A DNA stretch of 64,000 bases, from NCBI GenBank assembly GCA_023374045.1, contig CM041776.1, positions 345,587,636 to 345,651,635 on the forward strand, in the 5' to 3' direction. The stretch is from Limonium bicolor (lineage: Eukaryota; Streptophyta; Magnoliopsida; Caryophyllales; Plumbaginaceae). Shown here in pieces: positions 10,449 through 21,370 of the stretch. Within the stretch, counting starts at the first letter, position 1. Each line of letters begins with the position of its first letter. Below the pieces are notes generated by a model. The model searched no databases. It saw nothing but the letters and a program-made list of their open reading frames with translations, and was not told the origin of the DNA. A program made the translations under genes and the position numbers.

Positions 10449-12815
10449 AGCTTAGATATTGTCACATTTCTGTGGTACTAGTTGATGAGTCTTTGACCTC
10501 TATTTCATGAATAAGCCATGTTCACTTGTAAATTGTCTAATTGCTCTATATTCAGCTTCCACTGAGGAGAGAGTGACTGACACTTATTTTTAGACTTCCA
10601 ACTTAGGGGAGCGCCTTCAAGGAGGATATAGTACCCAATATTATTTTAGGTATAAAAGGCTAACAAATCATAAGTTGGTTTCTCGTTAAAACAAATGCCA
10701 AATCTTAAAGTTTATTTTAGGTATGAAAGTGTATCATAGGCAACAACTAAATGAATAGAAGTATGCTATTGTAGGAACTAGCTTAAATATTGAACAGAGA
10801 AAGCCAAATGTGGCCTAGCATTAGTTTGGAAATTCAACTTCCCTATCAGCCTTCAGTAAACTGTTGGGTCTTGTAGCAACTCTCCACTGTCTTTGTATAG
10901 CTTTTGGTTCAACTGCAAGAATTTTTGTGACATAGTTTCTTTGTGACATAATCAGCTTATCATCAGTCTAAATAAACTTTATGTCAAGGAATAAGTTCAA
11001 TCTTACTAGGTCCTTTATTCTAAATTCAACATGAATCTTTTGTTTCAGTTTTTTTATTTATGTTTTATCATTCCAAATTACAAGATTTCATCAACATATA
11101 TGTCTAGGAAGACAAATTTGTCATTCCTTTTTCTTGACAAAACGGAGTTATTATTTATTGATTGTTGATAATAAAGATCCTTGATTAAAGTAACAAGTTT
11201 CGTACCATGTCCAAAGGCATCTTTAAGGCCATACAACGATTTATGCTCTTTACACACTTTATTTTTCCTATGACAAATAAACCATGTGCGACTTGCATAT
11301 AAAAATCTTCATTTAACTCCCCATGAACGAAGGCATTGTTGACATCTAATTGGTCCATTATCTAGCCCCACTGTGTACCCAAGATGATTTAGGCTCTAAA
11401 TGTAGCAAGCTAAACAATTGGAGAATAAGTCCTTTAAGAACAAGTTTATCCTTAAAAACGTTTTAAGCTACCATCAGCTTTAAACTTTGTTTTATATACC
11501 CACTTGCAACTAACATTTTACCACTAGGAAGATCAACTATAGTCTAGGTTTTATTATCCTTGAGGGCTTGAATCTCACTTTTCATAGTTTGGACCCATAG
11601 GGTCCTTGCTAGCTTCAACATATGTAGTAGGTTCTTTCAAGGAGAGAAGCTGGTCTAGAAATTTGTTAGAATAGTGGGAGATATAGAATGAATTAAGATC
11701 CGTATTGGAATGACATTGGTAAGAGAATCAAGAGATATGATGTGTGCAAGAAGAACATGATTATGTTTTTCCAGACATTTAGAAAGAATTTCAAGGAAGG
11801 GATATTTACTATTGTTAGTCATACACACATTATCTTGTAGTGTTTCCGAAGCTCCGTGAGACCTTGCTGATCATCTAAAATTGACTTCTTCTTTTTCCTC
11901 ACTATTATTTTCTAAGGTTTTGGTCATCTGTCATATCTCTCTTTCATGTGTTACAATTTCATCAGTAGGAATGGTTTATAAATATATCTCTTATATGGTA
12001 TCCAACATAATGTTGCTATGAGAAAAATGTCTAGTATCTATGGAATTACTATGTGTTGGTTATATAACCTGATGGCTTCTATGCTCTTTGTCTTTTGTGG
12101 CAAAAGGACTATAATTTGTTGTTCAGGTCAAGAAGGGGAAATAAGAAATGTCTCTTGATTGTTGTTCTTGTTTCTTATCATGACAAATTTCACTCCATTC
12201 TTTATTTCGAAGGGGATAAATTCTCTCAAAGAAACAACATCCCTATTGACATTGATTTTCCACTTTCTATATTTATAACCTTGTAGCCTTTACTATCTTT
12301 AGCATTTCTTAGAAAAACAGAAGCTACAGATCTAGGTTCTACCTTGCTTTTATTAGGATCAACAACATTGACAAAACAGAGGCAACAAAAAGTTTGTAAT
12401 CTCCTTATAATCAGAAAACATATATCATAAAAAATTCAAATGGAGAAAGGTCATTTATTGTCTTAAGGGGAGCCCTATTTAGAATATAGGATACATGTGC
12501 TAAAGAGTGTCTTCAATATTCTGGTCCTATCCCTAACTAAAAAAGAAAGGATTTGGTAACCTGCATTAAGTGGCCTTGTTTTCTTTCGATAACCATATTC
12601 TATTGGTGTGTGTGTAGGGACAACTAGTCTGGTGTATTATGCATTTGCTCTTAAAGTGATCGATCCCCTCTTGTGAAGATCCTACTTCCTTGGCATTATA
12701 TGATCTAGTGATTATCATGTGTCTATTAAACTACCTTTCAACAATTTGGATGAATTCTTTTATAACGTTCATAGCTTCAGATTTCTATCTAAGCAGTTTA
12801 ATCCATGTAGACCTG

Positions 12816-13019
12816 CTATAATCGTCCACAAAAGTTACAAATATCAATTCCTTTTAGAGTATGAACTATGAGAGGACCAAAAACCTTAACATGGATCAAA
12901 TAAAAAAGATCTTTGCTCTTTATTTCATAATGAGGGAATTTTAGCCTTTTCTCTTTGGCTTTGAAACAAACTATACATGACACAATATCTAACACAAGAA
13001 ATCTCTTTCCTACGCTCAA
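12816..13019 (-). pseudogene. copia GAG-pre-integrase / integrase start remnant
   Basis: The translation has CIVCFKAKEKRLKFP followed by LFYLIHVKVFGPL. This is the second half of the zinc-binding HHCC module and the start of the integrase core, where the catalytic Asp (usually HxD) has become Lys. Nearby, in other frames, lie a protease DSGAS motif (plus-strand 13481-13498) and more decayed integrase sequence. It is non-functional. Confidence 0.75.
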
Positions 13020-13946
13020 TTACTGTAATTTTCTAGAAGGAATGTGCCCTAACATGGAATGCCATGACAAAAAATCTTTACTAACATCATGATCATCATC
13101 AAATTTCCTAGAAAGCAAACAACAAAAGAGTTATGTCTAGTTTCTGCAGGTAAATATCTAATGGCAAGGAATGAAGAAAAGATAAACTATATCTCTCAAA
13201 ACCAATTACAACTTGATGTTTTGTCCCATTATCCTTCAAGATACAATGTTTAAGAAAAAATAATATGCCTTCCTAGCTGTTTCGTGAGTTTAATAAACAA
13301 GATAAGATTAAACATAAAAGCATGCACAAGCACTACATCACATAAAAACTAGTTTTGACCAAGTTTAAATTTTCCACTACTTAAGATAGTACGTTTATGG
13401 CCATCATGAAGAGTTATGTTCTTTCTAACAAAAGGATTGTTAACTTCATGAAATAGTTGTTCATCTCCACTGACATGTTCTGAAGCACCTGAATCAAGTA
13501 CCCTGAATGTACTTAAGTTATTAGGAAAGAGGTCATTAACAACCTGTAATTGAAAGGTTGAATGGTTAGAAACATTACCAGAAAAATAGCCAAACGATTT
13601 AGCAGTGTCATCTGTTATGGTGGTGATTCTCCCTTGTATGTAGCGAGTTAGTTGTTCAACTTTCTCTGTCGTGAAATCTGAAATGGGTGAACTAAGATCC
13701 TTGATAGTACTTTTATTCTTAAAATCTTGATTGATAACAGGGTAAAAAATCTTATGTTGACCTCATTGTTGAAACTCGCTTGATGAATTGTTGTTGTCTT
13801 TGGGGAAACCCACAATCCACCAAAATTGTCTTCGCCTTTCTTCTTTTTCTTCTTCTCGAAGTTTGCCTACTTCTACGTCTGCGTCAATCTGGCTCATGTT
13901 CTAATTCACCATTGTTGTGGAAGAATATTGAACTCACTATGGTAGA

Positions 13947-13958
13947 GCTCTGACACCA
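13947..13958 (-). promoter_or_regulatory. Primer binding site (initiator-Met tRNA type)
   Basis: On the minus strand it reads TGGTGTCAGAGC directly after the LTR end CTTCACA. It differs by one base from the common plant copia site TGGTATCAGAGC, which is also present at 20169-20180. Confidence 0.8.
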
Positions 13959-14726
13959 TGTGAAGAAAACTAGAGCTTGAACAGACAGAGGAAGAAGAAG
14001 ATATACGAGCTCAAATTCCATTAATGTTATTTGTAAGGAGAGGTGTGTTTTTACAGAAGACTAGAATAGAGAGGAGAAGATATGTTTAGAGCTGTAGTAT
14101 GTTTTTTTTTATATAATTGGAGGCTCAAGGCCTAAGAACCGCAAAGCGGAAATACAACCACATCAACATGGCTACCACAACAGAACCATACATTGGTCGC
14201 TCTACCCTTACACTTAACAAAGCTATCCTAACTTTTAGTTTCTCGTCCTTACTTTCCTCTTACCCTTACTAACAACCTTACTAATACGCGAGAATTTACT
14301 AAAACCCACAAAGTCTTTCTTAGCCCCACAACTCTTTCTGGAGTTATCTTTAGAATTGGTTTGCGAGCAGCTATCAACACAAACCTCTGCACCATCCCTC
14401 GACTCCTGACGTTTTTGGCAAAAAGAATCTCTATGCTCATGGATGAGTTCTTCATAATTGCTCAAGGCACGTCCTTCATCTAACACCTGACAACCAAGCT
14501 TTTTTGCAAGCAAAATAGTCTATCTAGCTTCCTCCTTAACAGGATCTTCGTCAATATGGGCCACCGGCCTAGATGGTCCACCATCAGGTTCAAATCCAGG
14601 GGGAAAGTAAGGACGAGAAACTAAAAGTTAGGATAATATGGAGCTGTAGTATGTAGTATGTGTATTTATATACTACTAACATATAAGTCTTATATAGGTA
14701 CAGAGGACTTATAATTTCTCCTAATA
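13959..14726 (-). repeat. 5' LTR of the copia element, split by a LINE insertion
   Basis: LTR sequence occupies 13959-14101 and continues at 14641-14726. The 539-bp block between is a poly(A)-tailed insertion bounded by the 13-bp duplication GAGCTGTAGTATG. Without it the LTR is about 216 bp, matching its partner. Confidence 0.8.
14102..14640 (-). mobile_element. Short LINE-derived insertion with poly(A) tail
   Basis: The insertion is flanked by a perfect 13-bp duplication (14089-14101 and 14641-14653). It ends in poly(T) on the plus strand (14102-14110), so its sense is minus. It holds a 92-residue open stretch (14235-14513) that starts MLAKKLGCQVLDEGRALSNY. This resembles the ORF1/ORF2 junction region of the LINE at 14.9-18.9 kb (LLRRLGCKVHNETQAVHN), so I infer a 5'-truncated or internally deleted LINE. 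Its 5' end is an inverted copy of an internal 34-bp stretch (14602-14635 against 14224-14257). It encodes no reverse transcriptase. Confidence 0.75.
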
Positions 14727-14885
14727 ACCCGAGAGGAAGACAGACCTAAATCCATGCTAGCTTGTAATGTGCAGCACATTTATCAAGCCACCAACCAGGG
14801 GCGTATTTAAGGGGGTACACGTGGGGTCACGTGACCCCACGTTTTTCAAAAAATTTAGAGATTCCTATATATATAATAATTAGAG

Positions 14886-17800
14886 TTTTTTTTATAATTA
14901 GTGAATTTTATTCAATACCAAAACTAAAAACACCACGCTGATACAAACTGTTCCAGTGTTTCACCCCAGTACAGTACATCAATACCGTAACAAAAACGCA
15001 TTTCCACACTACTACTGCCTTGTGCTTGCCTCATTAAAACCCCAATAGCAAAAACCAGTGGAAAAAAGCCATTAAGGAAAAAGAGTACAAGACATCAAGG
15101 CTTACAAACATAGTGTATCCTCTCTTAAGTTCACTGAATTAAGAAATAACTCATAAGCAATTGGAAAATCAGACCACCACCTTCTCATCCATCTCCAGAC
15201 ATTTCTCTTGACCTCATTGACAGCTCTCTCCGCTGACGGGGGGGGGGGGGGGGGGGGGGGGCTCTCGAAAAACCACATCATTTCTCGCTTTCCACAAACT
15301 CCAAACCCCATAAAACAGGGTCGACCTCCATAAGCGCTTGGGTTTCTTGCTGAGTCGAATTTTCATCCAATCATCTAGAATTAGATACGGGAACTCTTTG
15401 AAAGCAAAGCTTATGTTCCACCAGCCTGTTAACAAACTCCATACTTGCCATGAGAAGTCACAGAAAAATATAACATGAGTTACCGTTTCCATGCCGCGTT
15501 TGCAGAAGGGGCACCAACTTTGTCCAACTGGGATAATATCCCTTTCAAACAGTACATCCCGCGTCAAAAGCTTACCGTGCATAACAAACCACATAAGGAG
15601 CTCAATTCGGGGCTCCGCCACCTTAATCCAGGTCGATTTGGCCAAGGCATGCTCGCGCCCAACTGTGTTACCGCTGTTCACAAGATTAAGATAAAGTTGT
15701 GAAGTGGAAAAGCCATCTGTTGTAGCACCCCAAGTAATATCGTCCTTCACCTCCTGTGATAAGACATGATTCTGTAGTATCAATTTTAGCTCTTGCTCCA
15801 TATTTAACTCATAGTCAAACAGTTCCCTGCGCCACTCAAACTTCCACGGCCATGTACCTTCCTCCCAACCTCCCATTTCTGCAATCTTACTAGTTTTGTT
15901 GCTCGATAGCAAATATAGGCGTGGAAAGCTGTTCCTCAGTGTATGTGAACCAGCCCATTTATCATCCCAGAATGTAGTCATCCTGCCATCACCGACCTGA
16001 TGTAGAACATTAGTATTAAATAAGTGTTGTATCCTGTCATCACTTATAGTGGTCGCATGTACCACTCCTGCCCAAATGCCATTAAAAAGCTGCAGCAGCC
16101 GGTTACCATTATCCGATTCCAAACCTCCACCAGCTCCATATATGTTAACTACCACTCTACGCCAGAGTGAGTGACGTTCTTTCAAAAACCTCCACCGCCA
16201 TTTCGCTAGCATGCAGCGGTTTTTGATACATAGATTAACAAAACCCAAACCACCTTCCACTTTCGGTATTATCAATCAATCCCAAGTTACCGGCACAAGA
16301 AAACGTGCTTTCTCTTTACCTCAGAAGAACAGTCTTTGTAGGGCAATTATCTCCTTTCGAACCGAGCATGGAATAACAAATAGACTAGAGTAGTATAGGG
16401 GTATTGCTTTCATTACCGACTTCACAAGTGTACTCCTCCCAGCTTTTGAGAGAGAATTACTCTTCCAGGTTGCAAGCTTTGACTCAATCTTGCGCACCAC
16501 AGGCCTCCATGAGGCAGTTTGTTTCATTTTCGCACCCAAGGGAATACCGAGGTATGTGGTTGGCAGCTTATCCACTTTGCAGCCAAAGATCGATTCCATC
16601 AATCCTTCCTCATTTCCAGTAGTATTTAGACAGTAGGCCTTGGACTTCTCCCTGTTTATGCGCAAGCCACTAGCACCAGTAAATAGCATAGTATCATCCG
16701 CAAATTGCAAGTGAGATAGGGTAGTACCTTGTCTTCCGATTTTTAGCCCCTTGAAGCTGCCATCATTTATTATCCCATGGATCATCCAACTTAGAACCTC
16801 AACAACCATAACAAACAATAGTGGCGACAGTGGGTCCCCTTGCCTCAATCCTCTCTTGGGCCCAAAAGGTTTAGTAGGTGATCCATTTACTAAGATTGAA
16901 ATTTGAACACTTGTTACACATTCCATGAGCCAATTTATCATTACATTCCCAAAGCCGAAACCCATCAACACCTCCTTCAAGAAGTCCCATGATACACAAT
17001 CGTAGGCCTTCCTAAAATCAATTTTAAGCAGGGCTCCTTTCTTCTTTGTTGTTTTCAACCACCTGATAGCCTCATTAGCTATAAATGGTCCATCTAGTAT
17101 ACTTCTTCCACTGACGAAAGCGGTTTGTGTCTCACCAATGATGTTTGGCACAATTACACTAAACCGTTTCGCTAACACCTTTGCGATGGCCTTGTAAATA
17201 CACCCTACCATGCTTATTAGTCTATATTCATTCATAGTTGAGGCGTCCACATGCTTGGGTATAAGAGCTACCCATGTCATATTGACTCCCTTTTCCAGCC
17301 TTCCGGTAACAAAAAAATTTCTGACATCTCTTGCAAAATCAGCCCCTATGATGCCCCACATGGCCTTTATGAACTTCATATTGTAGCCATCATACCCCGG
17401 TGATTTCGACCCCTCACAATCCCATACAGCTCGGCGAATTTCTCCAAGAGTGGGAATTACTTCAAGCTTCCTCGCATCAGCCACAAGAATTATAGGTTGA
17501 TCATACTGTGGCGGTCCAATGGCTGACCGAGACACATCCGGTGGATTATATATATCCAAAAAATAGGATATAATATGTTCCCTTATCTCACTCGGTGCTG
17601 TTAATATACGATCACCCACTTGCAGACTCAATATTTGCTTTCTTTTGCGATTCAGAGTTGCCCGCTTGTGAAAGTACCGGGTGTTCCCATCTACATCTTT
17701 GACGAATTTATCCCTGGCCAGTTGCATCCAATATAGTTCCTTGTTCCGCATGGCTCTGTCCAGATCCACCAATGCTGTTTCTTTCTCCACCTTAATCTCA

Positions 17801-18947
17801 TCAAAACGCACTCCATTCTCCAGTTTTGAATCGATTTCTTTTACTCTACCTTGTAGCTTTTCAATATTCTCATTCAAATCCCCGAATACCTGCTTGTTTC
17901 ACAGTTTTAGCACACGCTTGAGTGCTTTCAGCTTTTGCTGTGTGGACCCAAAACATCTTGCCCCCCATTCTTTCCTTATCAGTTCACCGAAGTTTGGATG
18001 CTCTAGCCATGCGTCTAAAGATCTGAACGGCTTGGGCCCCCACTGTTGATTCCCTACTTCCACCACCAATAATCTATGATCTGAGATCGTCCAAGCCCCA
18101 GTACTAAGTTTAACATCTGAGAACTGAGCACACCATTCATCTTGTATAAAGACACGATCGATTCTACTATATGTATCCCTACCTCTCCATGTAAATTTGG
18201 CATCAGTAAGTGGTACTTCTATTACTTTCATAGTATTCACCCACGTTCTGAATTCATTTGAACTCCCAGAACCATATCGAGTGTCCCCGTGGGACCGGTC
18301 AACTGCTTCAAGCGTGGCATTGAAGTCTCCCAAAACTAGTAATGGTTTCTCCCAGCTTTCTTTTGCCTGCACAATGCCTTCGAACATTTCTTCCCTCTCC
18401 CTTCTGTCACATGGTGCATAGATACACAACACAGCCCCTTGGAACCCGTCTTCTAGCAGCGTTACTTCCATCATGATCCATCTACTACTCTTTTCGATTC
18501 TTCCTACTGCCACCTCCTCCATGTCCCATAAAAACACAAGACCCCCAGATCGACCTTGTGCTTCGACTTCCTCCCAACCTAAGCTTACTTTTTTCCGCCC
18601 CCAGAACCTCGCCACTCTACTGGCTACCGATTGAGACATCTGTGTTTCCACCAGACACATGACCGATATTCTCCTGGTTTTTATCTCCCTCCTTATGAAT
18701 GTTGCTTTCTGATGTGATCCCATTCCCCGTATATTCTGGAAGCCTATCTTTATCCCCATGCTGCCCTCCACTGATGCAATCGTGTATGTTTTCCAGAAGA
18801 TTATGCACTGCCTGTGTTTCATTATGAACCTTACATCCCAGCCGTCTCAACAGATTCATGCATTCCCCTGCTTCTAGACTGGCGTCGATAATTTTGCCAC
18901 TACTATCTCGCGCATTAACATTATCAAGTATAGTGACCCTATATGTC
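14886..18947 (-). mobile_element. LINE (L1-type), 5'-truncated, inside a hAT element
   Basis: In minus orientation: end of ORF1, then ORF2 with endonuclease, reverse transcriptase and a zf-RVT C-terminal domain, a 3' UTR of about 200 bp, and a short A tail (T run at 14886-14893). A 7-bp repeat TAGAGTT occurs at both edges (14881-14887 and 18948-18954) and is the likely target duplication. Only the last part of ORF1 is present, so the copy is 5'-truncated. Confidence 0.85.
15102..18759 (-). pseudogene. LINE ORF2: endonuclease, reverse transcriptase, zf-RVT
   Basis: ORF2 starts at the Met of MGIKIGFQNIRGMG (18759). The AP-endonuclease domain has VLGDFNAT and SDHRLLVVE near its end. An in-frame TGA (near 17891) sits where the family has Trp, after VLKL. 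The RT domain (16321-17877) carries GLRQGDPLSPLLF, the FADDTMLF catalytic box (near 16680-16700) and YLGIPLG. Two more in-frame TGAs (near 16320 and 16272) precede a third block (15214-16275) with KVEGGLGFVNL and the zf-RVT segment CPFCKRGMETVTHVIFFC. A run of 24 G (15238-15261) shifts the frame, and the C-terminus (KRNVWRWMRRWW) continues in another frame to 15102. The three main blocks share one frame, so few mutations separate this copy from an intact one. Confidence 0.9.
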
Positions 18948-18949
18948 AT
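18617..18949 (-). pseudogene. LINE ORF1 C-terminal end
   Basis: This open stretch of 110 residues overlaps the start of ORF2 in a different frame, as LINE ORF1 ends often do. It contains EAGECMNLLRRLGCKVHNE, similar to the 92-residue stretch at 14235-14513. There is no zinc knuckle or RNA-binding domain because the N-terminal part was lost by 5' truncation. Whether the first residues come from the LINE or the hAT target is unclear. Confidence 0.6.
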
Positions 18950-19086
18950 AGAGTTATTGGTGGTGTAGTGGTAAGGAATAAAAGTATTGAGTAAATTATC
19001 CTATGAGCAAATATGTTGAATTTTTTTTCCTTCAGACAATAGTGACCCCATATAATTAATATTCTGGCCCCGCCCCTGCCACCAAC

Positions 19087-19589
19087 ATATAATATTATCA
19101 GTTTGAATTGAACACCCATAATGCAAGATTCTCGCACTAGCTAGAAGATTAAATGTATTAAAACCTCAGTCTTTTGGCATAGTTTGCACTTTTAGAGAAC
19201 TAGGAATAAGTTGGTGCTTTATTTTCTAAGCAATTAATAAGACGTATTCTCGGAGGAACATGAACATGAAGCTTCACTATGAATTTTAAAAAATCTGCTA
19301 CGATCGAGTTACTCTTGCTCCCTCCTTTCCCACCAGACAGTTAAGATGCTTCGAATACTTTAGGTGGTAGCATTGCTACAAGCAACCAATGGAGCGACAA
19401 ATCTGTCTTGCTATCTCCGGAGCCGAGAGAAACTTGGAACATTAATGGCATTTCCTATCAATTTGATTTCAGTGAATTATCTCCAAGGTTCTGATGCAAT
19501 GAGTAACATTGTGTCGCTTGGGAACTGATGTACATGTCAAAAGAACACGTAAACCATTAATTGTCAATAAAATTAAACTTGGTTCAGTT
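19087..19589. other. Intergenic, nothing recognised
   Basis: Host sequence between the hAT element and the LTR of the next copia element. No gene or RNA was recognised. Confidence 0.5.
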
Positions 19590-20166
19590 TGTTGGTGTTT
19601 TTGTTTAGAAAACTCTGTGTTACAAACACTGTGCTTAAGGTTCTACCCAGATATCTGACGCCTGGGCAAGAGAGATGGAGACCGCAGCCAACAGAATCTG
19701 TTCTGTTGAGATAAATAGGGAAGTCTTTTATCTTCAACAATAATATGTATAAAATCTAAACATATTTTATATAGAATTTCCAATAATGCTTAAAGATATT
19801 ATCTTTCATTGGAAATATATATTTTAGATTGTTTTCAGGAAAACGAGGCTTATATAGTCTATGCTACTGATGTAGAGATACCTAAGGTTTTTGAGAGAGC
19901 GAAAACGTGTTATCGTATGAGAGCTTGAGTGAACCTTGTAAAAACACTAGAAAGAAGAGAGATCTAGGGTTTTTACGTGTTGAGAACTTGGAGAGCCTGT
20001 TCTCCATGTTCTAGGTTTAGTATTTTCATTAATACGAGTCAATGAAGTGAATGTTCACGTGAATCTGTGTTTTCATCTCTCTGCTTACGATTTCAATAGT
20101 TCGCATATTCATCGTCAGCCCGTTACTCACAATTCTCACGTAGAGCTACCATTGTAAGATCCTACA
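19590..20166 (+). repeat. 5' LTR of the Sirevirus-type element
   Basis: The end is fixed by TACA at 20163-20166, directly before the primer site. The start is inferred from TGTTGGTG at 19590, because the partner LTR is missing. A TATA-like ttatatag lies at about 19849-19857. The length, about 577 bp, is plausible but the left boundary is uncertain. Confidence 0.6.
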
Positions 20167-20168
20167 AT

Positions 20169-20180
20169 TGGTATCAGAGC
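20169..20180 (+). promoter_or_regulatory. Primer binding site (initiator-Met tRNA)
   Basis: TGGTATCAGAGC is the common plant copia primer site complementary to the 3' end of initiator methionine tRNA. It lies two bases after the LTR end. Confidence 0.9.
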
Positions 20181-20236
20181 AAGGTTCCCTTTTTCTTTAG
20201 CAAAATCAGAAGAGAAATCTTCCAAGGGTGATCGAC

Positions 20237-21370
20237 ATGGGCTCTTACAATGTCAAAGCACCAAAGCTTACTAAGTTTAACTATGCATGTTGGTGTGAAC
20301 AGATGGGGCATCAGCTGATGTCCATAGATTATGACCTCTGGACTGTGGTCACGGAAGGGGATCTCGTTCCACAAGTCACAGTAGAAGGAGTGACCAAGTC
20401 AAAAGAGAAGAAGGATTGGAATGACAGTGATAAGAAACTACTCAGCAAGAACAAGCAAGCGTTAAGAGTTATTGTGTCCTCACTGTCTGAAGGAGATCAA
20501 CAAAAGGTGCTGGGCATAACGACTGCAAAGGACGTTTGGAACTTTCTTAAGGTCGCGTATGAAGGAACAGATTCAATCCGGAAGGCCAAGGGAAAACAGT
20601 TCAGAAGGCAGTTTGACAACTTCAGGATGCAGGATGGTGAGTCTATTACTCAGACTCTTGAGAAATTCGACAAGATAATCAGTGATATGAAGACTGTAGG
20701 AGTTACTCTGGATAATCAAACCATCAATGAAAGATGTCTAGATAGTCTTGGAAAAGACTGGTTGCACTACACCACTCTGTTGGAAACAACCAAAGATTTG
20801 ACAAAAATGTCGCTAGAGGAGTTGGGTTCAGAACTAATGGTGTATGAAGGAAAGTTGAAAGGAGCAATTTCTACTACAACTACAAATAAGGATCTAGCAC
20901 TCAAAGCTAGGAAGTGTTCTGCTGAGATGGATGAAGAGGAGATAGATGAAGATGAAGAGATCACTTTGATAGCAAACGGAATTCGAAAAATCTTCGGTGG
21001 ACGAAGGGGAAGCGGCTCACGTTTCAATCGTAACAAGAATAAAAAGGGACCTATCGTTTGTTTCAGGTGTAACAAACCAGGGCATGAAGTAAAAAATTGT
21101 CCTTTGCCCCCGAGAGAAAACTTTCAAGAAAAGGTTAGGAAATTCTCAACAACGGCAGCTGCGGCATGGGGAGAAGATGAGTCAGGAACAGACTCAGAAC
21201 CAGAGGTAGAAGAACAAGCTTGTATGACAGCCATTGCTTTTGAGGATGTATCCAAGATCAACACTGAATACTGCTTCATGGAAACCGAAAATTGGAGAAA
21301 GACTCTTCCAGAAGAAGAGGTATGTTTAGATCATGTTAGAGTTTCTATTGATTCAATGTCTAAAGAATAG
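20237..21370 (+). CDS. copia Gag, first part, CCHC zinc knuckle
   Basis: The start is the ATG of MGSYNVKAPKL at 20237; nothing supports the upstream GTG. The protein has a UBN2/retrotransposon-gag capsid-like domain (WNFLKVAYEGT, QTLEKFDKIISDMK, LDSLGKDW), an acidic segment (MDEEEIDEDEEI), a basic segment (RRGSGSRFNRNKNKK) and a perfect CX2CX4HX4C knuckle, CFRCNKPGHEVKNC. It forms the particle and packages RNA in the cytoplasm. An in-frame TAG at 21368-21370 interrupts it; the same frame continues directly as a coiled-coil segment. The stop is either a nonsense mutation or, less likely, a readthrough site. Confidence 0.85.
   Translation: MGSYNVKAPKLTKFNYACWCEQMGHQLMSIDYDLWTVVTEGDLVPQVTVEGVTKSKEKKDWNDSDKKLLSKNKQALRVIVSSLSEGDQQKVLGITTAKDVWNFLKVAYEGTDSIRKAKGKQFRRQFDNFRMQDGESITQTLEKFDKIISDMKTVGVTLDNQTINERCLDSLGKDWLHYTTLLETTKDLTKMSLEELGSELMVYEGKLKGAISTTTTNKDLALKARKCSAEMDEEEIDEDEEITLIANGIRKIFGGRRGSGSRFNRNKNKKGPIVCFRCNKPGHEVKNCPLPPRENFQEKVRKFSTTAAAAWGEDESGTDSEPEVEEQACMTAIAFEDVSKINTEYCFMETENWRKTLPEEEVCLDHVRVSIDSMSKE

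Larger units (their letters stand above)
10031..14726 (-). mobile_element. Decayed Ty1/copia element with both LTRs (minus strand)
   Basis: Similar LTRs flank the region: 10031-10255, and 13959-14726, which is split by a LINE insertion. Both start TGTGAAGAAA on the plus strand and end near CTAATA. In element orientation a primer site TGGTGTCAGAGC (13947-13958, initiator-Met tRNA type) follows the 5' LTR. A polypurine tract AAATTGGGGG (10256-10265) precedes the 3' LTR. A direct repeat ACCC at 10027-10030 and 14727-14730 is part of a 4-5 bp target duplication. Pol remnants between are heavily decayed. Clear pieces are an RNase H tail (10239-10448), an integrase zinc-binding start (12816-13019) and a protease DSGAS motif (near 13480-13500). 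Confidence 0.85.
14796..19078. mobile_element. hAT-type element filled by a LINE
   Basis: The left end is CAGGGGCG and the right end CGCCCCTG, followed inward by related sequence (CAGGGGCGTATTTA against CAGGGGCGGGGCCA). A perfect 8-bp duplication CCACCAAC flanks it (14788-14795 and 19079-19086), the hallmark of hAT insertion. Without the LINE only about 90 bp at the left and 130 bp at the right remain, so it was a small non-autonomous element. No hAT transposase is present. Confidence 0.85.

Noticed and set aside
17681..18421. Plus-strand open frames opposite the LINE
   Set aside because: Antisense shadows of the endonuclease and RT coding sequence.
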